This document shows positions 15,928 to 24,874 of a DNA stretch of 41,496 bases, piece after piece; position 1 is the first letter of the stretch, and every line of letters starts with the position of its first letter. Below the pieces are notes generated by a model. The model worked only from the letters and a program-made list of their open reading frames with translations. It did no database searches and was not told where the DNA came from. This DNA is from Oceanococcus sp041624435. Lineage in GTDB: Bacteria > Pseudomonadota > Gammaproteobacteria > Nevskiales > Oceanococcaceae. The position numbers were made by a program, and so were the translations under genes. The stretch spans positions 1-41,496 of the forward strand of contig JBFJVB010000013.1 of assembly GCA_041624435.1 (NCBI GenBank), read 5' to 3'.

Positions 15928-18579
15928 GTGAATACGCAGGATGCGGCGCTGTGGCGGGAAATTGAAGACTTGTTTGACCATGCAGCGGAACTGCCCGACG
16001 CGCAGCGCCGCGCCTATGTAGAGCGTATGACGGTCGGCCGCGAGACGCTGCGCACCCGCGTTTTGCAGCTCCTCCAGGCCGAGCAGAATGCCGGCGAGTT
16101 CCTGCAAAGCGGGCCGAGTGTCGGCGCCGCACCCGCCCCGGCAGCAGCCCGCCCAGACGAGACCATCGGCCCATGGAAGATTCATTCCCTGCTCGGCCGG
16201 GGCGGCATGGGTGAGGTGTATCGGGCGGAACGTGCCGACGGCCTGTATCGGCAGACCGTGGCCTTGAAACTGTTGCAGCTCGATCAACCGGAACTGGCCG
16301 TGCGCTTCGAGGGCGAGCGGCAAATCCTGGCGCAGATGAACCACCCCAATATTGCCCGCCTGATCGATGGCGGGGTCAGCGACGATGGCCGTCCGTACAT
16401 GGCCATGGAGTATGTCCAGGGTCGCAATCTGGGCGCTTATCTGCACGAAACGGATCTGGATCTGCGGCTGCGCCTGCAACTGTTTGTAAAAATCTGCGCG
16501 GCCGTCGCCTATGCCCACGGCCATCTGGTCGTACACCGCGACATCAAGCCCGACAACATCCTGATCGATCACTCCGGCGAACCCAAGCTCCTGGATTTTG
16601 GCATTGCCAAACTCACGGCCGAGGGCATGAGCGCCGAACACACCCAGGTTCTGGCGACGCCCAATTTCGCTGCGCCAGAGCAACTCTGTGGCGGCGCCAT
16701 CACCACGGCAACCGATGTGTATGGCCTCGGCGCCACGCTGTACTTCCTGTTGTGTGAGCAGCCACCTTTGACGTTGAATGGCATCAGCCTGCCGCAGATG
16801 CTCGATCGACTCGCCCACGCCCCGCCGGTTGCCCCCAGCCGCCGCGTGGAGGCGCTTCGAGCCAGCTCGATCCGGGGAGACCTGGATGCGATCTGCGCCA
16901 AGGCCATGGCCAAGGCGCCCTCTCAACGCTATGCCACAGCCACGGAACTGGCGGACGACATCGCCCGGCATCAGCGTCATGAAGCCGTCCAGGCCCGGCC
17001 ACCCAGCCTGGGTTACCGCCTGGGTCGCGCACTGTGGCGACACAAACTGGCTTACGCCGCCGCGATCGCAGTCACCCTGAGCCTGTTACTGGGACTGGCA
17101 ACCACCAGCTACCAGGCTCATATCGCCGGCATTGAGCGCGACAATGCCAAACGGGATGCGGCGCGCCTGTCGAGCCTGCGCAGTTCGATCCTGCGTTTAT
17201 TTCGCACCGCGGCCAGCGAACTGGACAGCGATCAACTCACGGCCCGGGCCCTGTTCAGCCAGAGCGCCCAGAATATCGAACGCGATTTCGGCAACAATCC
17301 AGCCACCGCCGCGGCCTTGATGCAGATGCTGGGTGAAATGCAGCTGGTAACCGAAGATTACGCTGCGGCCCGAGTCCTGCTGGAGCGCGCCCACGACCTG
17401 CAGCAGCAAGGTATCGACGACGAGATTCTGGCTGCGATCCGGATCGATCTGGCGCATCTGGCCTATCGCGACGGTGACTACCCGCGGGCCCGGGCGTTGT
17501 ATGAACAGGCCAGCCGCATCTGGCAGCAGCGCCCGGAGCGTTTCGTGGCGGAACGGATTGCCGGACTGACCCTGGCTTCCCAACTGGCCCGAGCCGAGGG
17601 CTCGCCGGATCAGGCAGTCGCACTCCTGCGGCAGGCGGCCTCTGCCGCCAGGGTCTACTGGGGTGAGGCCCACGAAGAAACCGGCATCGTGCTGATCAAT
17701 CTGGCGGCAGCCCTGTACTATGCCAATGACCTGCCGGCCGCCCTGGCCGGCTGTGCCGAGGCCTGGGCGGTGTGGCAGGCCATTGATCGTACCCATTCTC
17801 CGGACGCCCTGAATCTGCTGGCCAACTGGGGGCTGTTCGCCTTGCGCCACGGTGATCCGATCGCCGGAGAGAAGCGGCTGGCCGAGGCCCTGGAACTGCG
17901 CTCGAGACTCTATGGCGCATCCGCCGCCCAAGCCACCTTGATGAAAAATCTTGGCGTCGCGCATCGGCTGAACGGGCGCAACAATGCCGGCATGCGCCTG
18001 CTGGAACAGGCCGAATGGATGGCGCGCAAATATGCCGGCCCCGGCGGGCGCCTGCATACCAGTGCGGTCTACGCCCTGGCCAGGGCCTTGATCGAAGATG
18101 GTCTGCTCAGCGAAGCGCGGGCCAGGCTCGAACTCAGCTTGAGCACCGGCGAGGAAAAACGCATTCCCTGGCGTTATCTGAATCAGGCCCTGCTCGCCAG
18201 CCTGATGACCGAGCCCGCCGGACGCGACCCGGCGCAGCAACTGTTCGAACAGAGCATTCAAGGCCTGCGCGAACTGGGCGCCGGCAGCCGGACGCTGCTG
18301 GCCGACGCACAGCGTCTGCAGGCCAGGTGGCTGGCCCGCCATGGCGAACCCGCAACCGCGCTGGGCATTCTGCAACAAAGCCTGACCAACAAGCTGGCTA
18401 CCCGGCGTGCCGGCCATTACGAAGTGCTGAGGCTGCAACAGGACCAAGCCCTGCTGTTGCAGCAGCTGGGCCAGACGGTGTCAGCCCAGCAGCTGATTCA
18501 GGCAACCCGGCGCCAGGCCATCACCGAGCTCGGTGCGGAGCATCCGCTGGCACGCTCGATCATCGCCACTCAACTCTGA
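15928..18579 (+). CDS. transmembrane Ser/Thr protein kinase with TPR repeats
   Basis: A Hanks-type kinase of 883 residues. The kinase domain (about residues 84-350) is complete: glycine loop LLGRGGMGEVYRA, Lys114 in VALKLL, HRDIKPDN (203-210), DFG (223-225) and APE (249-251). A membrane helix follows near 373-396 (LAYAAAIAVTLSLLLGLATT), then a long periplasmic or cytoplasmic region of tetratricopeptide-like helical repeats up to the end. This layout is common in Xanthomonadales, Planctomycetes and similar groups, where it pairs with an ECF sigma factor. The start is a GTG preceded by AGAAGGAA at good spacing; an ATG at 15835 is in frame but has no ribosome-binding site. It runs tail to tail with the ECF sigma gene, overlapping by 10 bases. 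Its substrate is probably that sigma factor or its regulator, by analogy only. Confidence 0.9.
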   Translation: MNTQDAALWREIEDLFDHAAELPDAQRRAYVERMTVGRETLRTRVLQLLQAEQNAGEFLQSGPSVGAAPAPAAARPDETIGPWKIHSLLGRGGMGEVYRAERADGLYRQTVALKLLQLDQPELAVRFEGERQILAQMNHPNIARLIDGGVSDDGRPYMAMEYVQGRNLGAYLHETDLDLRLRLQLFVKICAAVAYAHGHLVVHRDIKPDNILIDHSGEPKLLDFGIAKLTAEGMSAEHTQVLATPNFAAPEQLCGGAITTATDVYGLGATLYFLLCEQPPLTLNGISLPQMLDRLAHAPPVAPSRRVEALRASSIRGDLDAICAKAMAKAPSQRYATATELADDIARHQRHEAVQARPPSLGYRLGRALWRHKLAYAAAIAVTLSLLLGLATTSYQAHIAGIERDNAKRDAARLSSLRSSILRLFRTAASELDSDQLTARALFSQSAQNIERDFGNNPATAAALMQMLGEMQLVTEDYAAARVLLERAHDLQQQGIDDEILAAIRIDLAHLAYRDGDYPRARALYEQASRIWQQRPERFVAERIAGLTLASQLARAEGSPDQAVALLRQAASAARVYWGEAHEETGIVLINLAAALYYANDLPAALAGCAEAWAVWQAIDRTHSPDALNLLANWGLFALRHGDPIAGEKRLAEALELRSRLYGASAAQATLMKNLGVAHRLNGRNNAGMRLLEQAEWMARKYAGPGGRLHTSAVYALARALIEDGLLSEARARLELSLSTGEEKRIPWRYLNQALLASLMTEPAGRDPAQQLFEQSIQGLRELGAGSRTLLADAQRLQARWLARHGEPATALGILQQSLTNKLATRRAGHYEVLRLQQDQALLLQQLGQTVSAQQLIQATRRQAITELGAEHPLARSIIATQL

Positions 18580-19118
18580 AGCGCGTCGTACAGCCAGGCC
18601 TTGGCCTTGAGCCAGTCCCTGCGCACCGTACGTTCATTCACCCCCAGGGCCTCGGCCGTTTCTGCATCGGAATACCCGCTGAAATAACGGCACTCCACCA
18701 CCTGGACCAGGCGCGGATTGAGTGAAGCCAGTTGCTGCAGGGCGGCATCCAGTTCCAGCAGCGTATCGGCATCCTGCCCCGGATCCGCCGGCATCAGGCC
18801 CAGCCCGGAATCATCCAGCGACACCGGTTTCACCCCACTGCCCCGCTTGTCCGCCAGCGCGGACCGGGCGCTGTCGACCAGCACCTGGCGCATCGCGGCC
18901 GCAGCGGTATTGAGAAAATGCCCGCGACTGGCGTAGTCCTGCATTTTGGCCAGTTTGAAATATGCTTCGTTGACCAGGGCCGTGGTGGCAAAGGTCCCGC
19001 CGGCAAACAGTTTGCGCCGCTCTCGATGAGCGCGTTTCTTCAATTCCTGATACAGCGCCTGATACAGGGCTGAGGGTCCTTGCCGGGTCAAATCACCGGC
19101 CTGATCATTAGCGTCCAT
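18570..19118 (-). CDS. ECF sigma factor (TIGR02999-like)
   Basis: A 182-residue sigma-70 family ECF factor. Region 2 is LYQELKKRAHRERRKLFAGGTFATTALVNEAYFKLAKMQDYASRGHFLNTAAAAMRQVLVDSARSALADKRG in parts, with the motif ALVNEAYFKL characteristic of the subgroup found with protein kinases. Region 4 is a helix-turn-helix (YFSGYSDAETAEALGVNERTVRRDWLKAKAWL). No anti-sigma factor is encoded next to it; the convergent Ser/Thr kinase is the likely regulator, as described for such ECF groups. It is encoded on the opposite strand, so the two genes are not one operon but their 3' ends overlap by 10 bases. Confidence 0.9.
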   Translation of the reverse strand: MDANDQAGDLTRQGPSALYQALYQELKKRAHRERRKLFAGGTFATTALVNEAYFKLAKMQDYASRGHFLNTAAAAMRQVLVDSARSALADKRGSGVKPVSLDDSGLGLMPADPGQDADTLLELDAALQQLASLNPRLVQVVECRYFSGYSDAETAEALGVNERTVRRDWLKAKAWLYDALQS

Positions 19119-19242
19119 GCTGATCTCCGTTGCGAAATCCGATTACAGCCCGATTCTGCGCGGCTGTCCAGCGGCTTGTGAGTCCATAACAGCCGGTCCG
19201 CCTGCTATGATCCGCGCCTTTTTACGACGCGATCGCCTGCTT

Positions 19243-20154
19243 ATGTGGTTCAAGAATCTCTGTGTGTTTCGTCTGTCTTCGGCCTGGCCTATCGCCCCGG
19301 GCACGCTCGAGGAGGCATTGCGCCTCAAACCTCTCCAGCCTTGCAGCGGCCAGACTGCGCTGAGCCGAGGCTGGGTGGCGCCACGCGAAGATGGCGGAAA
19401 TCTTGTCGAAGCCCTGCCACCGCATCTGATGATCGCCCAGGGCATCGAGGAAAAACTTCTGCCCGCGTCGGTCATCAACGAAGAGGCCAAGGAACGCGCC
19501 AAGAGCTTTGAAGCGCAGCGCGGCTACAAGCCCGGGCGCAAGCAGTTGCGCGATATCAAGGACGAAGTGGCACTGGATCTGCTGCCGCGGGCGTTCGTGC
19601 GACGCAAGCAATTACGCGCCTGGATCGACACCGAGCAGGGCTGGCTGGTGGTGGACACCTCCACCGCCGCCGCGGCCGAGAACCTGGTCGAACATCTACG
19701 CACGACCCTGAGTGACATGCCCAAGGTGCAACTGGTCGAGCCCAACATGGCCCTGTCGGCCACGCTGACCGAGTGGCTGGCCAGCAACGCGGCCCCGGGC
19801 GGCTTCCAGATTGAGGACGAATGCGAACTCAATGGCAGCGAAGAGACCAAATCGACGGTGCGGTATTTGCGCCATCCGCTGAATACCGAAGAAATCCGCA
19901 AACACATCACCGCCGGCAAACGGGTCAGCAAACTGGCCTTGTCCTGGAATGACAAACTCTCCTTTGTCCTGCATGACAGCTTGCAGATCAAGCGTTTGAA
20001 GTTCCTGGACATGGACCGTGATGACGGCGCCGAAGGCAGCGACGTCGACGCCGAACAGGCTTTCGAGATCGACTTCACCTTGATGAGCAGCGAATTGCGC
20101 GTGATGTTGCGGGAGCTTTGCGCCATGATTGGAGCCGAAGTCACCGAGGCGTAA
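19243..20154 (+). CDS. rdgC: recombination-associated protein RdgC
   Basis: RdgC, 303 residues, forms a ring-shaped dimer around double-stranded DNA and restrains RecA in the nucleoid. The N-terminus MWFKNLCVFRL is diagnostic. Other family blocks: GWVAPRED, ARS-type KRAKSFEAQRGYKPGRKQLR, and RAFVRRKQLRAWID with the helical dimer interface. The ATG at 19243 gives exactly the family N-terminus; the frame is open upstream to 19117 but those residues look like noise. The stop codon TAA overlaps the ATG of an unknown gene by one base. Confidence 0.95.
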   Translation: MWFKNLCVFRLSSAWPIAPGTLEEALRLKPLQPCSGQTALSRGWVAPREDGGNLVEALPPHLMIAQGIEEKLLPASVINEEAKERAKSFEAQRGYKPGRKQLRDIKDEVALDLLPRAFVRRKQLRAWIDTEQGWLVVDTSTAAAAENLVEHLRTTLSDMPKVQLVEPNMALSATLTEWLASNAAPGGFQIEDECELNGSEETKSTVRYLRHPLNTEEIRKHITAGKRVSKLALSWNDKLSFVLHDSLQIKRLKFLDMDRDDGAEGSDVDAEQAFEIDFTLMSSELRVMLRELCAMIGAEVTEA

Positions 20155-21167
20155 TGACGATGAACAAGGCGCAGAAGCTGCTGGAAGCTCACCTGCAATT
20201 CGAGCTGGATCGCTGGACCGACGAAAACTGCGGCGAAGATCTGGATGTGTTGCTCGATGCGCTATGGGATTGGGCCGGTGACACCTCTGTGGAGCAGATG
20301 CTCTCAGCCGAGACCGCGGTCGATGCGGTGCTGCGCTGGGTAGACGACTGGTATCTGCCCGATACCCTGACCGTATTGCTGGGCTCTTTGGCCAAGCGCC
20401 TGATTCATCTACCGATCAATCAGGAAACCCGCCTTGAGGATGTCATTGATGATCAACTCATCGAGGCCGGCGTCGATTTGCTGGTCGATCTGGAGCGCTT
20501 GCGCGAAGCCCTGATCACCCAGGCCACCCAGAGCCCGCTTTACGCGATGCTGATCTCGAATGTGCTGTACAGCGGGATCCGTGATTATCTGTCTGGCGAA
20601 AGTGGCGTCGCCCAAAAGGTGCCGGGTATGTCCTCGCTGCTGAGCAAGGGCGCTTCCGCGCTGAACAAGCGCATGCCGGGACTGGAGGCGGCCATCGAGG
20701 ACCGCTTACGTAAATACATCGCCAGCAATGCGCAAAAGAGCATCCGCGGCAGCCGCAAGTTCCTGCTCGAAGCCCTGAATGCAGAGCAGCTGCGCAAACT
20801 GGCCGAACAGATCTGGGACAACAGCCGGCAGACCCAGCTGACGGTGGCCGAACTCCTGGAGGACGACGAAATCGACCGTCTGGTCAGTTTCGGACTGGCC
20901 ATCTGGCAGGATCTGCGCCAGACCGAGTACATCCAGGAACTGATTCGAGAAGCGGTGTATGGCTTCTATGACGGCTACGGCAACGAGGATCTGCAAGTCC
21001 TGCTGCAACACCTGGGTCTGAATCGCGACGGTTTGCTGGCCGAGGCCCGCCGGCTGATTCCCTCCCTGCTGCGCAACGCCCACGACAGCGGCCTGCTGCA
21101 GAGCTGGCTGGAATTACGCTTGCGGCCTTTTTATGCCTCTGCCGCCTGTGCCAAGCTGCTGGCCTGA
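20154..21167 (+). CDS. conserved-looking hypothetical protein behind rdgC
   Basis: A 337-residue acidic, helix-rich protein that I do not recognise. The start ATG at 20154 overlaps the last base of the rdgC stop codon (TAATG), so the two are likely translationally coupled; an ATG at 20160 is an alternative. No signal peptide or clear membrane segment is present. Visible blocks: LDVLLDALWDWAGDTS, INQETRLEDVIDDQLIEAGVDLLVDLERLREALI, a Gly/Ser/Lys-rich SLLSKGASALNKRMPGLEA, and RLIPSLLRNAHDSGLLQSW near the end. Residues 150-240 could be amphipathic helices. It overlaps the convergent yheT gene by 37 bases at the 3' end. A nucleoid or recombination partner of RdgC is one guess; nothing in the sequence proves it. 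Confidence 0.8.
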   Translation: MTMNKAQKLLEAHLQFELDRWTDENCGEDLDVLLDALWDWAGDTSVEQMLSAETAVDAVLRWVDDWYLPDTLTVLLGSLAKRLIHLPINQETRLEDVIDDQLIEAGVDLLVDLERLREALITQATQSPLYAMLISNVLYSGIRDYLSGESGVAQKVPGMSSLLSKGASALNKRMPGLEAAIEDRLRKYIASNAQKSIRGSRKFLLEALNAEQLRKLAEQIWDNSRQTQLTVAELLEDDEIDRLVSFGLAIWQDLRQTEYIQELIREAVYGFYDGYGNEDLQVLLQHLGLNRDGLLAEARRLIPSLLRNAHDSGLLQSWLELRLRPFYASAACAKLLA

Positions 21168-22171
21168 CACCGCCCGGACTGCTCCAGGCTCAGTTGCAGC
21201 CAGTCGCTGAGTCGACGTTCCAGCCAGAATTCCGGCGCGCCCCAGGCATTGCGGCCGATGAACCCGACATGGCCCCCATGCCGGGCGAGTTCCAGCCGCA
21301 CCGAGGCGGACAGCGCCTCCGCCCCAGGCACGATCTGCGGCCGCATGAACGGATCATCCAGGCTGTGAACGATCAAGGTGGGCCGCGCGATGCGCTCGAG
21401 AAACGGCCCGCATTGGCAACGCTGGTAGTAGTCCCGCGCATCGTCAAACCCATTGAGCGGCGCGGTCCAGGCATCATCAAACATGAAAAAATCGGCCGCC
21501 TGCAGGGTCGCGGCCAGATCCACCGACTCCGGCAGCGCCACGGCCCGGGCCTTGCGCTGCGCGCTGAGCTTGAGATCACCCAGCAAGCGGCGTTGATAAA
21601 GCCGGGAGAAACCCCGGCGCATGCGCTCGGCGCAGGCTTCCAGTTCAAACGGCACGCTGGCGGCGGCCACGAAATCGGCCTGGTGCTCCGCCCCGGCTTC
21701 GCCCGCGGCCTTGAGCACGATATTGCCGCCCAGCGACCAGCCCACGGTGGCCAGTGGGGCCTGCGGCCAGCGCCGGCGCAAATCAGCCAGCAAGGCCAGC
21801 AAGTCGGCGGTGTCGCCCTGGTGGTAAGCCCGGGCCAGGCGATTGGGCGTGTCACCGGCACCGCGCAGTTGCAGGATCAGGCCAGCCCAGCCCTGGCGCT
21901 TCAAGCGGCGTGCCGTGGCGCGCAGATACTTTGATTCGAAACCGCCGGTCAGGCCGTGGACCAGGACCGCGATGGGCTGATCCGCCGCCGGGCGGGCGAA
22001 CCAGCCCAGATCCAGGAAATCGCCGTCCGCCAGCTCCCAGCGCTGGATCTCGAGTTCCAGCCGGGGCGTGCGCCGCAGCAGGGCCGGCATCAGGGTCTGC
22101 AGATGCGGGTCGCGACACAGCGGATGCGGTCGAAAACCGGCCTCCACCACCTGACCATGCCTTACCGACAT
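21131..22171 (-). CDS. yheT: YheT-like alpha/beta hydrolase
   Basis: An alpha/beta-hydrolase of the YheT/COG0429 group, 346 residues, without signal peptide. N-terminal family segment PHPLCRDPHLQTLMPALLRR; oxyanion motif VHGLTGGFESKY; nucleophile elbow GWSLGGN with Ser146; a probable acid in VHSLDDPFM and His in RHGGHVGFIG. Eukaryotic relatives (ABHD1/2/3) act on lipids, but the bacterial substrate is unknown. The start codon is 10 bases inside the upstream ampD gene, so the two form one unit. Confidence 0.9.
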   Translation of the reverse strand: MSVRHGQVVEAGFRPHPLCRDPHLQTLMPALLRRTPRLELEIQRWELADGDFLDLGWFARPAADQPIAVLVHGLTGGFESKYLRATARRLKRQGWAGLILQLRGAGDTPNRLARAYHQGDTADLLALLADLRRRWPQAPLATVGWSLGGNIVLKAAGEAGAEHQADFVAAASVPFELEACAERMRRGFSRLYQRRLLGDLKLSAQRKARAVALPESVDLAATLQAADFFMFDDAWTAPLNGFDDARDYYQRCQCGPFLERIARPTLIVHSLDDPFMRPQIVPGAEALSASVRLELARHGGHVGFIGRNAWGAPEFWLERRLSDWLQLSLEQSGRCQASSLAQAAEA

Positions 22172-22737
22172 GATTTGCTCCGGGCCGACAGCCGCGCCAC
22201 GCCGGCCCGATAGGCGGACCAGTCAAATCCCGGCCCCGGGTCGGTCTTGCGCCCCGGGGCGATGTCGCAGTGACCGACGATGCGTTCCGAGGTGATCGCT
22301 GGGTAGGCGGATTGCAGCTTGCGGGTGAGTTGAATCAGGCGTCGATACTGCGCCTGGGTAAAGCGCCGCTCATCCGAGCCTTCGAGCTCGATACCGATCG
22401 AAAAATCATTGCAGCGCTCCCGGCCGGCAAAGTTCGACACGCCGGCATGCCAGGCTCGCAAGCCCAACGGGACGAACTGGATGATCTGCCCGGTGCGCCG
22501 GATAAACACATGGGCCGAGACCCGCAAATCCTTGATTTCCTGGAAAAACGGATGTTCCGCAGGATCGAGCTGATTGCAGAACAGCTGACCCACCTGCGGG
22601 CCGCCAAACTGCTCGGGCGGCAAACTGATCGCGTGGATCACGAGCAGGCTGATGTCCGCCGGATCCGGCCGCTCATCGCAATTGGGGGAAGGACAGAAGG
22701 CCACCCCGGTCAGGCGACCCTGTGGATCGATTCTCAT
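22162..22737 (-). CDS. ampD: 1,6-anhydro-N-acetylmuramyl-L-alanine amidase
   Basis: Cytoplasmic zinc amidase of 191 residues that cleaves the lactyl bond in anhydro-muropeptides during cell-wall recycling; loss of AmpD derepresses AmpC beta-lactamase in species that have it. Zinc ligands are visible: His35 in LLVIHAISLPP, His156 in VGHCDIAPGRKTDPG and Asp166 in the same segment. Other family blocks: SAHVFIRRTGQIIQFVP, WHAGVSNFAGRERCNDFSIGIELEG. No signal peptide. It follows the DUF4105 gene by 59 bases and overlaps yheT by 10. Confidence 0.95.
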   Translation of the reverse strand: MRIDPQGRLTGVAFCPSPNCDERPDPADISLLVIHAISLPPEQFGGPQVGQLFCNQLDPAEHPFFQEIKDLRVSAHVFIRRTGQIIQFVPLGLRAWHAGVSNFAGRERCNDFSIGIELEGSDERRFTQAQYRRLIQLTRKLQSAYPAITSERIVGHCDIAPGRKTDPGPGFDWSAYRAGVARLSARSKSCR

Positions 22738-22796
22738 GCCTGCAGTTTGCCATAAGCAGCCCGCCGACCTGGGCGGTGTGGACCCGGCAGCGCGTT

Positions 22797-24746
22797 CTAG
22801 AAATAGTGCGCAATGCCCAGCTCCAAGCGTTCCTGTCGCGGCGCGAAGCCGCGACGCGCCTCGAAACGCAGGCCCAGGTCACGGCCCAGCGGCCAGTGCT
22901 GAATCCAGCGGAGCGCCGACAATCCCGTCGTCAGCTCCGCAGCCGCGGAAGATGGACCCGAATCCCATACGGGTTCGATCCATAGCGCCTGGATTTGCGT
23001 GCCCGAGCGGAACGGCCCGGACCAGTGGGCGCCCAGTTCGATGCCTGCGGCCAGGGCGCTGCGCCCATGGGCATCGGCCAAGGCGCTCGCCCGCGCCTGG
23101 GCAAACCCGCTCAGGCCTGAAGCCGTGCTCCAGCTCGCGCCCCAGCCCGTATCGACATAGGCCTGCCCCGGGGCGTCGATCGCCGGGCGTCGATAACCCA
23201 TCGCCAGCTGCCAGGACCAGGGCTGGAAAAACGCGCTGCGTGGCGGGCGCGACACGATCTCGAGCAGTTCCAGCGCATCCAGGCGCAGGCGCTCGTGCCG
23301 GACACTGAGACGCAGATGCAGAAATTCGATGGCGCTGCCCGGCGTATACCCCGCCGCCGGGTCCGAGCCATCGTGCAGGGCGGGACGGTAGCCCAGCAGC
23401 TGCGCCGGCCCACCGGCCTCCCCCCAGCGCAGACCGAAGGAGAGGCGTTGGCTGCGATGCCCTTGTTCGGGCGCCGCTGGCGCCCGCAGCGGTGGAAAAT
23501 CAGCGGGAACCACCAGTTGACTGCGCCAGCTCAAAGCCGTCTCGAGCTGCGCCCGCAGGGCACGCATTTCGGCCTGGGCCTCGTCCCGCCCCGCCGCCTC
23601 ACGCTGGCGCAGCCGGTAATAGGCCAGGCCGTGCATGACTTCGGCCAGCCGGGCCTGATCCCGCTGGGGCAAGGCCAGCGTGGCCGGACCGACACCCTCG
23701 GCGAGCAACGCATGCAGATGGGCCTGCAGTTCCGCCGGCAGTGCCGCCAGTTGCTGGGCAAGCTCGGACTGCAGGGCCGGCCGGTACACCCGCTGCCCCA
23801 GCAGGCCAGGCTGGGCTTGCAACTGGCGGATCGTATCCACCGGCAGGACCCAGCCGGAAAAGGCCTCGGTCAAGACGGCTTCGGGTCGGGCCACCTGCAG
23901 CAAGGCCAGCAGTTGCAGGCTGCAGTTCTCATCCAGAAAGTAGTAATCGAACGCGACGTCGCGCAGTTCCCACACATGCGCCAGCAGCATCTCCAGCTCT
24001 GCCGCCGTCAGCTGCAAGGGGTATTCCCACAGATCCCGATTTTCGATCCGCGCGTACTCTTTCACTTTGGCGTAATACGGATACAGACCAAAGCGTCCCG
24101 GATAGCCACCGGTCAGGCCACGCCAGGCAAAGCCGATGCCCGGCTGCGCGGGCGCCTGAGCGGAAAAATTCACCGCATAAGCCAGCAGCGGGCTGGACTG
24201 GTGCGCAGCCGACCCGTCCAGCCGCAACAGGGTATGACCGAACATCGACGACGGATTGCCCAGATATGCCGAAGCAAACACCAGGGTGACCCGCTCGGCG
24301 CCGACTTCGGCGCGCCAGCGCCGATACGCCGGACAAGGCGGCAATGTGGCGGCGGAATCCAGGCCTAAAGCGCGCTGCAAGAACAGCCAGCGGGCCGGAA
24401 ACTGACAGATCGCCGCTGACGTCGCCGGATCGTTGGTCGCGCCATACAGCGCCCGAATGCTCGCCACCAGTTCCGCCCGGGGGTCAGTCTGGCCAGCCGC
24501 ACCGAGAAAGAAATGGGCCGAATCGACCCGGCTGCGGGCGCGGTCTCCCCCCGCCGGCTGGTGCAGCAGATAGCGCCATTGCGGCGCATGCTCCAGCTGC
24601 AGCATCAAGGCCAGTTCAACCAGGGCGGCAACCGCCGGGTATTCGGGTCGTGCGGGAAACGGGAGCAACAACAGGATCACCCACAAACCCGAGCGGAAAT
24701 CTGCCCAGCTTCCGATCGCGCGGTCGAACACAAAGAGTCTTCGCAT
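22797..24746 (-). CDS. DUF4105 envelope protein (copy 1)
   Basis: A 649-residue protein with an N-terminal hydrophobic segment (LWVILLLLPFPARPEY, near residues 21-36) that is a signal peptide or anchor. The central DUF4105 domain has the two blocks that define the family: NPSSMFGHTLLRLD with His171, and YFLDENCSLQLL with Cys275, 104 residues apart, together with GGYPGRFGLYPYYAKVKEYARIENRDLWEYPL. The order His then Cys suggests a permuted papain-like fold. The last 200 residues are strand-like and end in an aromatic (GIAHYF), as in an outer-membrane barrel. One DUF4105 protein in Bacteroides has been reported as a lipoprotein N-acyltransferase (recalled, not checked). A paralogue is encoded on the other strand at 25.5-27.4 kb. 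The ATG at 24746 is preferred; an in-frame start at 24818 exists. Confidence 0.9.
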   Translation of the reverse strand: MRRLFVFDRAIGSWADFRSGLWVILLLLPFPARPEYPAVAALVELALMLQLEHAPQWRYLLHQPAGGDRARSRVDSAHFFLGAAGQTDPRAELVASIRALYGATNDPATSAAICQFPARWLFLQRALGLDSAATLPPCPAYRRWRAEVGAERVTLVFASAYLGNPSSMFGHTLLRLDGSAAHQSSPLLAYAVNFSAQAPAQPGIGFAWRGLTGGYPGRFGLYPYYAKVKEYARIENRDLWEYPLQLTAAELEMLLAHVWELRDVAFDYYFLDENCSLQLLALLQVARPEAVLTEAFSGWVLPVDTIRQLQAQPGLLGQRVYRPALQSELAQQLAALPAELQAHLHALLAEGVGPATLALPQRDQARLAEVMHGLAYYRLRQREAAGRDEAQAEMRALRAQLETALSWRSQLVVPADFPPLRAPAAPEQGHRSQRLSFGLRWGEAGGPAQLLGYRPALHDGSDPAAGYTPGSAIEFLHLRLSVRHERLRLDALELLEIVSRPPRSAFFQPWSWQLAMGYRRPAIDAPGQAYVDTGWGASWSTASGLSGFAQARASALADAHGRSALAAGIELGAHWSGPFRSGTQIQALWIEPVWDSGPSSAAAELTTGLSALRWIQHWPLGRDLGLRFEARRGFAPRQERLELGIAHYF

Positions 24747-24793
24747 GCTCAGATCATGGCATCCCGCGCGCCGGATTCGAAGCGGCCGGGAGT

Positions 24794-24823
24794 TTGCGCC
24801 GGCCACGGGGGCAGGCATACTAT
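24794..24823 (+). promoter_or_regulatory. candidate promoter of the DUF3015 gene
   Basis: TTGCGC (24794-24799) and TACTAT (24818-24823) are 18 bp apart and lie about 50 bases before the DUF3015 start. The match is moderate. This divergent spacer of 128 bases must also hold the promoter of the DUF4105 copy 1 gene. Confidence 0.35.
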
Positions 24824-24874
24824 TTCCAGCGGATGATTTTCATCATCCGATTCATCGACAGGGAGATACAAATA

